Assembly (NCBI GenBank): GCA_947503555.1
Contig: CANNEE010000019.1
Location: 1-64,000 of the forward strand
Reading direction: 5' to 3'
Length of the DNA stretch: 64,000 nucleotides
From: an uncultured Shewanella sp.
GTDB lineage: Bacteria; Pseudomonadota; Gammaproteobacteria; Enterobacterales; Shewanellaceae
Shown one piece after another: positions 55,101-64,000 of the stretch (positions are counted from its first letter, which is position 1; every line of letters begins with the position of its first letter). A program made the position numbers and the translations under genes. The notes under the pieces were generated by a model that was given only the letters and a program-made list of their open reading frames with translations, searched no databases and was not told the origin of the DNA.

Positions 55101-56009
55101 ATGAGTTCACCCCTGTCACTGCTACGAGGCTGCATTGCATTCGCAGCCATGGTACTAAACACCCTATTTTGGGTAGTACCGATTCTGTGTCTTAGCATAG
55201 TGAAATTATTGCCATTATCGGCCTTAAGAACTGGGTGCACTTACCTATTGGACGCTTGTGCCAGTGCATGGATTAGTGTTAATGGCTTCATTGGGCAAAT
55301 TTTTCACCCTATCAAGGTGCACCTTAGCGGTGACACTCAGCTGTCCACTAAAGACTGGTATATGGTGATTGCTAATCATCAATCTTGGGTGGATATTTTA
55401 ATTCTGCAGAAGGTACTTAACCGTAGAATCCCCTTCTTGAAGTTCTTTCTTAAGCAAGAACTACTCTATGTCCCTGTACTCGGGCTCGCATGGTGGGCAC
55501 TAGACTTCCCCTTTATGCGCCGCTACTCCACGGCTCAATTAAAGAAAAATCCTAAGCTCAGGGGCAAGGATATTGAGATCACTCGTAAAGCCTGTGAAAA
55601 GTTTAAAACCAAACCTGTCAGTATTATGAATTTCGTTGAGGGCACTCGTTTTACTCAAGCGAAATACCAAAAACAGAAACCGCCATTTCAGCATCTATTA
55701 CGACCTAAAGCGGGCGGGCTCGCTTTTGCACTTTCCGCAATGGGAGAACAGATCCACAAACTTGTTGATATAACGATACATTACCCAGATTCAACTCCTA
55801 GTTTCTGGGACTATATTAGCGGTCAACAAAAAGAAGTCTATGTGGATATTAAGGTTCGTGAAATTGAGCCCGCCATGCGTGGCGATTACATCAAGGACAG
55901 AGAATTCAAACAAGATTTTCAGGAACAGCTCAATCAACTTTGGCAACACAAGGATCTAACCTATAACCAGCTTGCACAGGTTGCGATTGAAAATAATAAG
56001 GCTACATAA
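55101..56009 (+). CDS. PlsC-family acyltransferase (YihG-like), first of a tandem pair
   Basis: A 302-residue inner-membrane protein. An N-terminal hydrophobic region (~10-40) precedes an acyltransferase domain with the HX4D motif (NHQSWVDI) and VEGTRFT, typical of 1-acylglycerol-3-phosphate acyltransferase relatives such as E. coli YihG. It is followed 4 bp later by a paralogue with the same layout (KNPKLRGKDIEITRKACEKF against KNPKLKGKDLQTTRKACEKF). Likely role: phospholipid acyl-chain remodelling. Confidence 0.87.
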   Translation: MSSPLSLLRGCIAFAAMVLNTLFWVVPILCLSIVKLLPLSALRTGCTYLLDACASAWISVNGFIGQIFHPIKVHLSGDTQLSTKDWYMVIANHQSWVDILILQKVLNRRIPFLKFFLKQELLYVPVLGLAWWALDFPFMRRYSTAQLKKNPKLRGKDIEITRKACEKFKTKPVSIMNFVEGTRFTQAKYQKQKPPFQHLLRPKAGGLAFALSAMGEQIHKLVDITIHYPDSTPSFWDYISGQQKEVYVDIKVREIEPAMRGDYIKDREFKQDFQEQLNQLWQHKDLTYNQLAQVAIENNKAT

Positions 56010-56013
56010 CAAG

Positions 56014-56955
56014 ATGTTAAATTTTTTACCTGGACCTATATTACTTTTTATCAGCCTATCACTATTGATAATCAACACTAGTTTTTGGGCAACGTTAATC
56101 TGCATCGGCGGCATATTGAAGTTAATCATACCGCTTCAAAGCTTTCGTCTTGGATTGAGCAAGCTAATGAACCTTTGCATGTGGGCGTGGGCCAGTTGCA
56201 ACGGGGGAATACTTTTCCTTCTCGCCGATTTTGAATGGGATATTCAAGGGCTAGAGAACCTGAATAAACAGGGTTGGTATCTGGTCATCAGTAATCACTT
56301 AAGTGGATTTGATATCGCAGTACAAACCTATATTTTACGTAACCATATTCCTATGCTTAAGTTCTTTCTCAAAAAAGAACTGCTATACGTGCCACTGATG
56401 GGCTTGGGCTGCTGGGCTCTCGACATGCCATTTATGAACCGCACTAGCCCAGCAAAACTCAAAAAGAACCCTAAGCTCAAAGGTAAAGATTTACAGACAA
56501 CGCGTAAAGCCTGTGAAAAGTTTCGCCACATTCCCACTTCTATCATCAACTATGTTGAAGGTAGCCGCTACACACTTGAGAAGAAACGACGCCAAGGCTC
56601 TCCCTATCGTTATCTATTAAGACCCAAAGCAGGGGGAATCGCCTTCACTTTATCGGCAATGGGAGAGCAGTTTACCTCCTTACTCGATATGACATTGGTC
56701 TATCCAGATGCTCCTGAAGATATTCTAAAGAGTGTTATGCAAGGCAAGGTAAAAAAGGTGGTTGTACGCTTGCGAGCACTACCTGTTCCAGAAGTCGATG
56801 CCGAACAGTACTTTAGCGATAACCAATACCGAGCTGAGTTCCAACGTTGGTTAAATCAGATCTGGGAAGAGAAAGATCAACAAATAGACGAAGTACTCAC
56901 TCAACATCAAAGTACCACTGCCATCTATAACCGCAGCGAAAACAAGGCTCATTAA
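56014..56955 (+). CDS. PlsC-family acyltransferase (YihG-like), second of a tandem pair
   Basis: A 313-residue paralogue of the preceding gene. The motif is NHLSGFDI (HX4D kept, Trp-Val changed to Gly-Phe), followed by the second motif VEGSRYT and LLRPKAGGIAFTLSAMGEQ. The N-terminus is hydrophobic (~4-45). The ATG at 56014 starts 4 bp after the first gene's stop, so the two are co-transcribed. A different acyl-chain preference from the first enzyme is plausible but unproven. Confidence 0.87.
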   Translation: MLNFLPGPILLFISLSLLIINTSFWATLICIGGILKLIIPLQSFRLGLSKLMNLCMWAWASCNGGILFLLADFEWDIQGLENLNKQGWYLVISNHLSGFDIAVQTYILRNHIPMLKFFLKKELLYVPLMGLGCWALDMPFMNRTSPAKLKKNPKLKGKDLQTTRKACEKFRHIPTSIINYVEGSRYTLEKKRRQGSPYRYLLRPKAGGIAFTLSAMGEQFTSLLDMTLVYPDAPEDILKSVMQGKVKKVVVRLRALPVPEVDAEQYFSDNQYRAEFQRWLNQIWEEKDQQIDEVLTQHQSTTAIYNRSENKAH

Positions 56956-56965
56956 GGCACTATCC

Positions 56966-57003
56966 TGTTTGTTTTTATGCCACCATAGGCATAAAAACAA
57001 ACA
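56966..57003. repeat. Perfect 16-bp inverted repeat after the acyltransferase genes
   Basis: TGTTTGTTTTTATGCC and its exact complement flank the loop ACCATA, 10 bp after the stop. No T-run follows, so it is not a textbook terminator, though the stem should act as a strong mRNA 3' structure. The rest of 57004-57299 holds no gene; GAGG at about 57288 serves the TTG start of the next gene. Confidence 0.75.
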
Positions 57004-57299
57004 AGTCCATCAAGTTCGCTCTACTCCTCTCTTTAGTTTATATTTTGATATACAAAAGCATAGCCTCTCTACAGTCACAGCTCGGTTGCAAAGCAATTGA
57101 CACTAGATGTGGCGCTAATGTTACTATTACCAAACTTAGCAATTTGGCTTAAGCAGCACTCAGATTCTGCGCTATAGAGCAAATAGGAAAGCACCTCCTA
57201 TTAACAATGGCGCAACCTAGGGACGGTTAATCTTTTTAGAGTGCTAAGCAGCAATCAACTTAGGGATAGTGATTAGGTAGACAGTTGAGGTAAAGAAAT

Positions 57300-60200
57300 T
57301 TGAAGCTGACCCAAGCACTATGGATCTTACTTTTACTTAGCATTGTTTGCTCTATTCCCGCACACGCCAATTATGCATCTCCTACAACCCATGACGCTCC
57401 GGCTTTACGGTTTGAGCATGTCAGCAGTCATCAAGGGTTAAATCAACATACCATCACCCGCTTATTTACAGACAAAGCCGGAATGCTTTGGGTTGGCACT
57501 CAAGATGGCTTACATAATTACAATGGCAGGCGCTTTCACCTGTTTAACCATGACGCCAACGACCCAAGGAGTCTTTCTGAAGGCTTTGTTACCGATATCA
57601 TTCAAGATAAGGAAAGCCATATTTGGGTCGGTACCTTTAGCCAAGGGCTCAATAAACTCAATCTTAAGACGGGTCAATTTACTCGATATGGCCGAGATCA
57701 AGGCTTACTCGATTTACGTACTACTAAATTAAGTATTTTAGGTAATACCATCTGGGTTGGCACTCAAACAGGCCTCTATAGCTTATCGCCCAAAAAACAT
57801 AACCTACAAAAAATTCCTTTGGGAAATAACATTTCCCCCTTCATCACGAGTCTAGCCAGCGTAGGCAATGATTATTTGATTGTCGGAACCAAACATAGTG
57901 GCATCTTTGCCATCGGTCCCAATACCATTAGTCGTCTACAACTTCCCCAAACCTTAAGCGTCAATCAAATTAAGGTATTGGATAAAGACACATTAATGGT
58001 TGCCCTAGCAAACCAGCTATGGCGTTACAGCATAAGTCAGAGAAAAGGGGAAAAGTTATGGCAGCGTCAAGGCAGTCAAATTGACACTAATGACATCAGG
58101 GATTTTGTTCTTTCCAATAACAACCAAGAGGTCTGGCTAGTTGGACCGAACTCTGGCTTGGTACGACTCATTCACCAGCCAGATACGCCAGCTTCCACCC
58201 AACAAACAAAATGGCAAGCCTATGCCTATCTCAATGATCCTATTCGTAAATACAGTCTAGGGGATAATAACATTCGTACCCTATTGCTCGACAGCAACGG
58301 TATCCTTTGGATAGGCAGCAGCTTTTCTGGCATAGATAAAGTGAATATTAAACGCCAGTTCTTCCATCATATGTTTGAACATCATAGGATGAACCCTAGG
58401 CAAAGTAACAATATCACTGCGCTACTAAGAGATACTGAGGGCACTCTTTGGATCGGCACAGAAGGAGCAGGGCCTAAACGTCATGCACCGGGCAATCGCT
58501 TCTACCAACATTTTGGTGAACTGTTTAATATCGCCCTTGGCATCAAAGAGCCTTTATCTCTTAGGGTCTCAGATATTAAACAAGACCAACAGAATAATCT
58601 CTGGTTTGCCACCAATTATGGCCTAGGAAAGCTCACTGAAGATCAAGATTTTACCTTATACGAACAAGATGATTTACAGGCCAATGCATTAGCTAAGGGC
58701 GTAATTGAAGCCTTAGATATTGATAGCTTGAATAGGTTGTGGATCAGTGTCGATAGTCACCTCTATCTTTATCAAACCGATAGCGATAATTTCAAAGAGA
58801 TATTGCTAAGTGCTATTCCAGGTTTTGATCCTATTCTCAACCAAATTACCGTGCTTAGAAGTCGCAATGATGAACTTTGGATAGGCACCAGTGATGGCCT
58901 AATAAAATGGAATATTGCCACTCAAAGGGGAGAAATCTTCCGTCATGGAGAAGCCCAAAATCAAGGACTGATCAACAGTCGTATTCGCGATATTTTGTTT
59001 ACTGATGACGGCAGCATCTGGTTAGCGACCCACGGCGGGCTCAGTCATATGAAACCCAATGGCGAGCATTACCAGATCACCCATTACAACCAAGATATGG
59101 GGCTACCAAGTAGCACTATTTATGCCCTATTAGAAGATCAACAAGGGCAGATCTGGTTTAGCAGTAATTCTGGTATCAGCCGACTATCTCCGACCAATGG
59201 AACAGTTATCACCTTTAATGAAGCAGAAGGCCTGCAAGATCTAGAGTTTAACAGCAAGGTCAAAATGAAAGACAGTGACGGCCAGCTCTGGTTTGGCGGT
59301 ATAAATGGTATTAATCACTTCTTTCCAAGCTCACTCCCTAACACGAGAAGTGAAGCGGCACTGGCGTTAACTGGTTATCGTATCGCAGGTCAATATCATA
59401 GGATATTAGACCTACAATCTCCGCCGGACATAGTGATGCACTATGATGATCAAGCCATTAACTTTGAAATCGCATCGCTTGACTACAGCTACTCGGATAA
59501 AGACCACTTCGCCTTTATGCTGGAAGGGTTTGACACCAAATGGAACCATGGTTTTAGTACCAGTGATATCACCTACACCAATCTAAGCCCTGGGCAATAC
59601 ACACTAAAAGTTCGCTATGGTTTACAAAACAATCCACTAGGAGAAACTGTACTAACCATCCCTCTTACTGTATTAGCTCCCTTCTATCGTACTAATTTGG
59701 CTTATTTTATCTATTTCACCATAGTATTTAGTTTCTTACTCTGGCTGATAACACAGCGACACAGGAAAGCGAAACAACAAAAAGAGTTTGAAACCAGTAT
59801 TCGTAGCTCGGAAGAGCGCCTTAAACTGGCACTTTGGGCTTCTGGTGACGGCATGTGGGATTGGAATATTAATGAAGATAAAGTCTACCGTACTGATCTC
59901 ACAGGTAACCGTTCTATCAGCGATGGTGACAATACTCTAATAGACAATATTCACCCTGAAGATAAGCAGAAAGTAAAACAGGCATTAAACGATCACCTAA
60001 AAGGTCGCACGCCTTTCTATGAAGCAGAATATAGGGTCGAGCATACTCCAGGAAATTGGATCTGGCTGCTCGACCGCGGCAAGGTGGTTGAATCGAATAA
60101 TAAAGGTGAGCCCGTGCGTATGACAGGTACGCACAAAGATATCACCAAGCGTAAAAATACCGAAGACAGCCTGCGTCTTTCGGCACAAGTACTTCACAGC

Positions 60201-61892
60201 ATGAACGAAGCAGTGGTGGTTGGCAGCCTAGACTATAAAATTGCCTCGGTGAACCCCGCCTTTACGCTGATTACAGGTTATGCCGCCGAAGATGTCATAG
60301 ATAAACCGTTTCTCTACCTCACGCGAGGCCGTTATAAGCGTCATTTCTATGAAACCATAGAAAAGCAATTACTCAACAATAAACGTTGGTCTGGTGAAAT
60401 TAGAATTAGAACGCGAACTGGTCGTAACATTCTTATTTGGCTTGAGATAAACCAAGTCATAGACAGCAAAGAAGAAGCTAGCCACTTTGTTGCTGTATTT
60501 ACCGATATTACCGACAGAAAGAAAGCTGAAGAAGATCTTCGCGTATTAGCAAGCTACGACACCTTAACAGGCCTGCCCAATCGCACTCTGTTCCATGACA
60601 GGCTCACCCATGCGATTCAGCAAGCCCATAGATCTAAAAACATAGTGGCACTGATGTTTTTAGACTTAGATAGATTTAAGCATATTAATGATTCCATGGG
60701 TCACCATGTAGGGGATCTGCTATTAAAAGCAGTCGCTAGCCGACTGAAGAACTCTGTTAGAGAAGGCGATACCGTTGCTAGGCTAGGTGGTGATGAATTC
60801 ACCATCATCATCGAAGGCTCAAGTAAAAACAAAGTGGCCACTATTATTTCAGAAAAACTGATTCGCGCCTTCCAAACGCCGTTTTTACTGGATGATAAGG
60901 TACTGACAATTTCACCTTCTATTGGCATTAGCATCTATCCAGAAGATGCCGAAGACTCAGGGTCTCTGATTAAGTATGCTGATACCGCTATGTATCACGC
61001 TAAGTCTTTGGGGCGTAATAACTTCCAATTTTATACACCTAAACTCAATGAATATGCCGTCCGTCATGTGGAACTGGAAGCGGGACTTAAACAGGCTATT
61101 TCTCGCAACGAGTTTCATCTGGTCTACCAGCCTAAATTCTGCGTAGCAACTGGTAAGCTCACAGGCCTTGAAGCCTTACTGAGATGGGATAGCAAAGAAT
61201 TAGGCTCTATTTCTCCAGCTGAATTTATTCCGCTGGCGGAAGAAACAGGCATCATTAATCAGATAGGCCACTGGGTGATTAACCATGCCTGTAGCCAAAT
61301 CGCCAAATGGCATGAACAAGGTTTTACCGATCTCAATGTCGCCATTAATCTCTCGGCCAATCAACTCAAAGCCGACATCATCTCAACCATTGAAGTCGCT
61401 TTGGCAGTATCAGGTCTGCCCGCCCATGTGCTTGAGCTTGAACTGACCGAGTCCATGATTATGAAAAACCCTAAAGGCTCGGTTAAAGTGCTCAATCAGC
61501 TAAAAGCATTAGGTCTTACTATCGCGGTGGATGACTTTGGTACGGGTTACTCGAGTCTGAGTTACCTAAAACGCTTTCCTATCGATACGCTTAAAATCGA
61601 CAGGGAATTTGTCGGTGACATTAGTAATGACCCGGAAGATGCTGCTATTACCAGTGCTATTATCGCCCTTGGACACAGCCTAGATTTGCAAGTGGTAGCG
61701 GAAGGGGTTGAAACCCAAGAACAACTGAATTTCCTTGCAGAAAATGAATGCGACCAAGTTCAAGGGTATTTACTGAGTAAACCACTATCGGCGGAAGACT
61801 GTCAGCAGTTTTTAAAGTTGCAAGGACGTGTCTGTGATGGCACAAGTTCAAGGGTAAAGGCCGACGAACTCGTCGATAGCATTCAAAAATAG
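57300..61892 (+). CDS. Propeller-sensor PAS-GGDEF-EAL transmembrane c-di-GMP enzyme
   Basis: A 1530-residue protein. A signal peptide (cleavage near AHA-NYA) precedes a periplasmic two-component regulator propeller region (WVGTQDGL-type Reg_prop repeats, ~45-680), a Y_Y_Y domain (~735-795) and one transmembrane segment (~800-820). In the cytoplasm follow two PAS domains (~840-950 and ~965-1080), GGDEF (1163-1167, intact, with RxxD as REGD just upstream) and EAL (1291-1293 in GLEALLRW, with DDFGTGYSSL kept). Both output domains look catalytically competent. Propeller/Y_Y_Y sensors of this type usually detect sugars or polymer breakdown products. The start is TTG at 57300, with GAGG nine bases upstream. 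Confidence 0.9.
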   Translation: MKLTQALWILLLLSIVCSIPAHANYASPTTHDAPALRFEHVSSHQGLNQHTITRLFTDKAGMLWVGTQDGLHNYNGRRFHLFNHDANDPRSLSEGFVTDIIQDKESHIWVGTFSQGLNKLNLKTGQFTRYGRDQGLLDLRTTKLSILGNTIWVGTQTGLYSLSPKKHNLQKIPLGNNISPFITSLASVGNDYLIVGTKHSGIFAIGPNTISRLQLPQTLSVNQIKVLDKDTLMVALANQLWRYSISQRKGEKLWQRQGSQIDTNDIRDFVLSNNNQEVWLVGPNSGLVRLIHQPDTPASTQQTKWQAYAYLNDPIRKYSLGDNNIRTLLLDSNGILWIGSSFSGIDKVNIKRQFFHHMFEHHRMNPRQSNNITALLRDTEGTLWIGTEGAGPKRHAPGNRFYQHFGELFNIALGIKEPLSLRVSDIKQDQQNNLWFATNYGLGKLTEDQDFTLYEQDDLQANALAKGVIEALDIDSLNRLWISVDSHLYLYQTDSDNFKEILLSAIPGFDPILNQITVLRSRNDELWIGTSDGLIKWNIATQRGEIFRHGEAQNQGLINSRIRDILFTDDGSIWLATHGGLSHMKPNGEHYQITHYNQDMGLPSSTIYALLEDQQGQIWFSSNSGISRLSPTNGTVITFNEAEGLQDLEFNSKVKMKDSDGQLWFGGINGINHFFPSSLPNTRSEAALALTGYRIAGQYHRILDLQSPPDIVMHYDDQAINFEIASLDYSYSDKDHFAFMLEGFDTKWNHGFSTSDITYTNLSPGQYTLKVRYGLQNNPLGETVLTIPLTVLAPFYRTNLAYFIYFTIVFSFLLWLITQRHRKAKQQKEFETSIRSSEERLKLALWASGDGMWDWNINEDKVYRTDLTGNRSISDGDNTLIDNIHPEDKQKVKQALNDHLKGRTPFYEAEYRVEHTPGNWIWLLDRGKVVESNNKGEPVRMTGTHKDITKRKNTEDSLRLSAQVLHSMNEAVVVGSLDYKIASVNPAFTLITGYAAEDVIDKPFLYLTRGRYKRHFYETIEKQLLNNKRWSGEIRIRTRTGRNILIWLEINQVIDSKEEASHFVAVFTDITDRKKAEEDLRVLASYDTLTGLPNRTLFHDRLTHAIQQAHRSKNIVALMFLDLDRFKHINDSMGHHVGDLLLKAVASRLKNSVREGDTVARLGGDEFTIIIEGSSKNKVATIISEKLIRAFQTPFLLDDKVLTISPSIGISIYPEDAEDSGSLIKYADTAMYHAKSLGRNNFQFYTPKLNEYAVRHVELEAGLKQAISRNEFHLVYQPKFCVATGKLTGLEALLRWDSKELGSISPAEFIPLAEETGIINQIGHWVINHACSQIAKWHEQGFTDLNVAINLSANQLKADIISTIEVALAVSGLPAHVLELELTESMIMKNPKGSVKVLNQLKALGLTIAVDDFGTGYSSLSYLKRFPIDTLKIDREFVGDISNDPEDAAITSAIIALGHSLDLQVVAEGVETQEQLNFLAENECDQVQGYLLSKPLSAEDCQQFLKLQGRVCDGTSSRVKADELVDSIQK

Positions 61893-61978
61893 CTGTAATT
61901 TTTCTGCTGCTTTGCTGGCAATTATTTAAAAATAGCCAGCAAAGAGCAGAAATTCGAGCTTACTATCGATTCAAATCA

Positions 61979-64000
61979 CTAGCGGCTGCGCTTTCTCGCA
62001 AATAACCCAAGCATCAAGAGTGACAACCAATGGATAACACCACCAGAGCTGCTACTTTCCTGGGTTTGAGGGTCTGGTGTCACGGTCGTTGGCTCGGTTA
62101 ATTCTACTGTTTTAGTCACTTGATGAGTCGCACCAGCATCATCTGTCACTGTCAAAGCAACCTGATAACTTCCCCACTGTCCAAAGCTATGGCTGATCTG
62201 TAAACCCGACTGACTCGTTGCTGCTAATGACCAAGCATAATGATTTATGCTGCCATCACTATCACTGGAAAGGCTGGCATCAAACTGACAATCAAGGCCA
62301 TCGCACTGATAACTAAAATCAGCAACAGGGGGAAAGTTTTCTGCCACTTCAGGGGTTACCTGTAAAAATTTTGCCGTCACGGCTCCCCAGACATCATTTG
62401 CATCTTTAGCACGAAAATAAAGCGTATGGCGACCTTCACTTAAGCCTGAAACGTCTAATGCATGGCTTACCGTTTCGGTGACTTGATCCAAACTGCCATC
62501 ACTTGGCGCCATTGTGATAGCCTGGTGACTGCTATCAAAAGGGCCATCGTTGACATAAAGTTCGACTTCCTTAATGTCTTGGGTTGCCTCACTACCTTGG
62601 GTTTGATTAAAGGTTGCATCTGACACTGTCACCAACAGGTTCGCGACCTTGTTTTTAGGAACAGAAAGCTGAGCATTACCGTTGACACTGACAGTCAAAA
62701 TATCTGGACCAGATGGTGTGATATAGGGGGCTGATACTATCTTGGCAGCATAGGTTAACGCCTTTAGATTGTCGGGCTTAATCTTGCTGTTAAATTGACT
62801 GCAGGACTGAAAGAACTCAGTGCCCAATTCAAAGGTCATATGAGGAATCCCTAGCTCGCCATAGCTGACACTGTCACTGGTGCCATCGGTAGGATACAAG
62901 CCCACACTTTGTATCGGTGTATAGCCATTAAATTTAGCCAGTTTTCGACCTAAGGTTTGCAACTCACTACCATTAGGAGCTGGAGTATCCACATCTCCCC
63001 AAGGCCACAACACTAACTCAGAATATGAGTGAAGATCGATATGCATACCTTGAGTATCTAGAGGGGCTGCATCATTAGGGTTAGGGCCTCGATGATCACC
63101 AAACAACGCTGTTAAATAAGCTTCGACCGCTTGGGTTTCTGGCTCAGAAGCCGGTGTTGGCCCCCTAAAGATATTGGAACATTCATCGCCGCTCGAACCA
63201 CCCTCAACCGTTCCCCAACCAAAGCTAAAGTTACGATTAAGATCCACACCTTGAGCTTCAGGGTTGGTGCTACAGTAGGTCTCATTTTGATTTTTACGCC
63301 ATAGGAGCCCAGATTCAGCCTTTTTTCTACCATCAGGGTTCATATGCAAGAGGATATGGATCTCATGTTGATCGAGGATCCAGTGGCTATCTGCATCGGT
63401 CTCATAACTAGAAACGAGCTGCTCCATAAAAGCCAGAGCCAATGGCGAGGTGGCATATTCGCGAGCGTGCATGGCAGCGTGAATAAACAATTTAGGCTTA
63501 TTATCTGCTTTAACTTGACTGGTTAGCTTAAAGACATTGAGATCATAACCTCCTTTACCCGCCTGTTTTTGCCAACTATCACCAATATCAATCATGGTCA
63601 CCAGCTGAGGATATTGATCCCTCAATGCCAAGGCCTGTGTCTGGGTCTCTTCTACAGTGGGATAACAGCTAAACCCAGCAATACCTTGCGTCTGATTGTT
63701 TACCGCTCGCTCTTTGAAAACTTTAGGTGCAAGTTTGGCTTCATCGATGTTAAGAACAAAAGGCTTCACTCTCATCAGCTCTTTATCAGAAAGTTGCGCC
63801 CAAATACGGTTTTGACTCGGATCGCTGCGAACTAAATTGTGATGCAGACTGATACTTGCCTTGAGGTAGGTCTGTTTGTCGGGGAAAGTAAGCTCATACT
63901 GTGTTGTTTGCGCCATAACAGGCGTTACCATGAATCCCAAGGCCAACGCCAATGCCAATGCCAATGCCAATGCCAGATACTGTTTTGTTTCTAATACCAT
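61979..64000 (-). CDS. Secreted M14 zinc carboxypeptidase with PKD domain and GlyGly-CTERM tail (start at window edge)
   Basis: At least 673 residues; an ATG lies at the last base of the window but the true start could be further out. A signal peptide containing (Leu-Ala)n precedes an M14 peptidase domain with the zinc motif HxxE in HAAMHAREYA, the third ligand in DLHSYSE, and a catalytic-Glu region FELGTEF. A PKD domain (~565-640; SSDSDGSINHYAWS) follows. The C-terminus SSSSGG, then a hydrophobic helix and ARKRSR, is a GlyGly-CTERM sorting signal, known to be processed by rhombosortase for surface attachment or type II secretion. It is convergent with the sensor gene; no clear terminator lies in the 86-bp gap. 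Confidence 0.88.
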   Translation of the reverse strand: MVLETKQYLALALALALALALGFMVTPVMAQTTQYELTFPDKQTYLKASISLHHNLVRSDPSQNRIWAQLSDKELMRVKPFVLNIDEAKLAPKVFKERAVNNQTQGIAGFSCYPTVEETQTQALALRDQYPQLVTMIDIGDSWQKQAGKGGYDLNVFKLTSQVKADNKPKLFIHAAMHAREYATSPLALAFMEQLVSSYETDADSHWILDQHEIHILLHMNPDGRKKAESGLLWRKNQNETYCSTNPEAQGVDLNRNFSFGWGTVEGGSSGDECSNIFRGPTPASEPETQAVEAYLTALFGDHRGPNPNDAAPLDTQGMHIDLHSYSELVLWPWGDVDTPAPNGSELQTLGRKLAKFNGYTPIQSVGLYPTDGTSDSVSYGELGIPHMTFELGTEFFQSCSQFNSKIKPDNLKALTYAAKIVSAPYITPSGPDILTVSVNGNAQLSVPKNKVANLLVTVSDATFNQTQGSEATQDIKEVELYVNDGPFDSSHQAITMAPSDGSLDQVTETVSHALDVSGLSEGRHTLYFRAKDANDVWGAVTAKFLQVTPEVAENFPPVADFSYQCDGLDCQFDASLSSDSDGSINHYAWSLAATSQSGLQISHSFGQWGSYQVALTVTDDAGATHQVTKTVELTEPTTVTPDPQTQESSSSGGVIHWLSLLMLGLFARKRSR
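63942..63975 (-). repeat. Hexanucleotide tandem repeat in the carboxypeptidase signal peptide
   Basis: GCCAAT (TTGGC-based Leu-Ala codons on the coding strand) is repeated in five full units (the first GCCAAC) and a partial sixth. Each unit adds Leu-Ala to the hydrophobic core of the signal peptide, so slippage would change its length without breaking the frame. Confidence 0.9.

Noticed and set aside
56966-57003. Rho-independent terminator
   Set aside because: The stem is perfect but the 3' arm is A-rich and no T-run follows on either strand.

Overview
The window is a 64 kb stretch of chromosome from a marine-type gammaproteobacterium, almost certainly a Shewanella. This rests on three things: the order bpfA-aggB-aggC-aggA-ompA-like-bpfG-bpfD, the ilvY/ilvC-ilvLGMDA block, and protein signatures such as a GlyGly-CTERM tail on a secreted peptidase. 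Base composition is mostly even. The GC-richer adhesin repeats at the left edge and AT-rich spacers near 35.3-36.1 kb and 41.2-42.6 kb stand out.

Left part (1-13.9 kb): the 3' end of a giant RTX adhesin gene (bpfA, open at the left edge) with 546-bp tandem repeats. It is followed in one direction by its type I secretion system (aggB, aggC, aggA), an OmpA-like lipoprotein, the periplasmic protease bpfG (LapG-like) and the inside-out c-di-GMP receptor bpfD (LapD-like). Together they form a c-di-GMP-controlled switch that holds the adhesin on the surface or releases it. A tRNA array (Arg, His, Pro, Pro) runs the other way from about 14.4 kb.

Middle part (14.6-42.5 kb): a GAF-GAF-GGDEF-degenerate EAL protein; Rep helicase; a TetR-RND efflux operon with a perfect 18-bp operator; ubiK; a DUF417 membrane protein; two EamA exporters around an AraC regulator; a glutathione S-transferase next to SigZ; an esterase-like protein lacking the usual Ser; an FMN glutamate-synthase-like protein; an SDR gene divergent from a MerR regulator with a textbook 19-bp-spacer promoter; a secreted endonuclease I with duplicated lamin-tail domains; a solute-binding protein; and a class V aminotransferase. 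At 41.5-41.95 kb there is what looks like a single integron gene cassette with attC-like sites on both sides and no integrase in the window.

Right part (42.8-64 kb): the branched-chain amino acid block on the minus strand, ilvC then ilvL (leader peptide and attenuator), ilvG, ilvM, ilvD, ilvA, with divergent ilvY. Then come a solute-binding protein, a diguanylate cyclase, the YifB/ComM ATPase, two tandem acyltransferases, a 1530-residue propeller-PAS-GGDEF-EAL sensor, and a secreted M14 carboxypeptidase (minus strand, at the right edge) whose signal peptide is encoded by a hexanucleotide repeat.

Four separate c-di-GMP proteins (bpfD and the genes at 14.6, 52.4 and 57.3 kb) share the window with the adhesin whose retention c-di-GMP is known to control in this genus.
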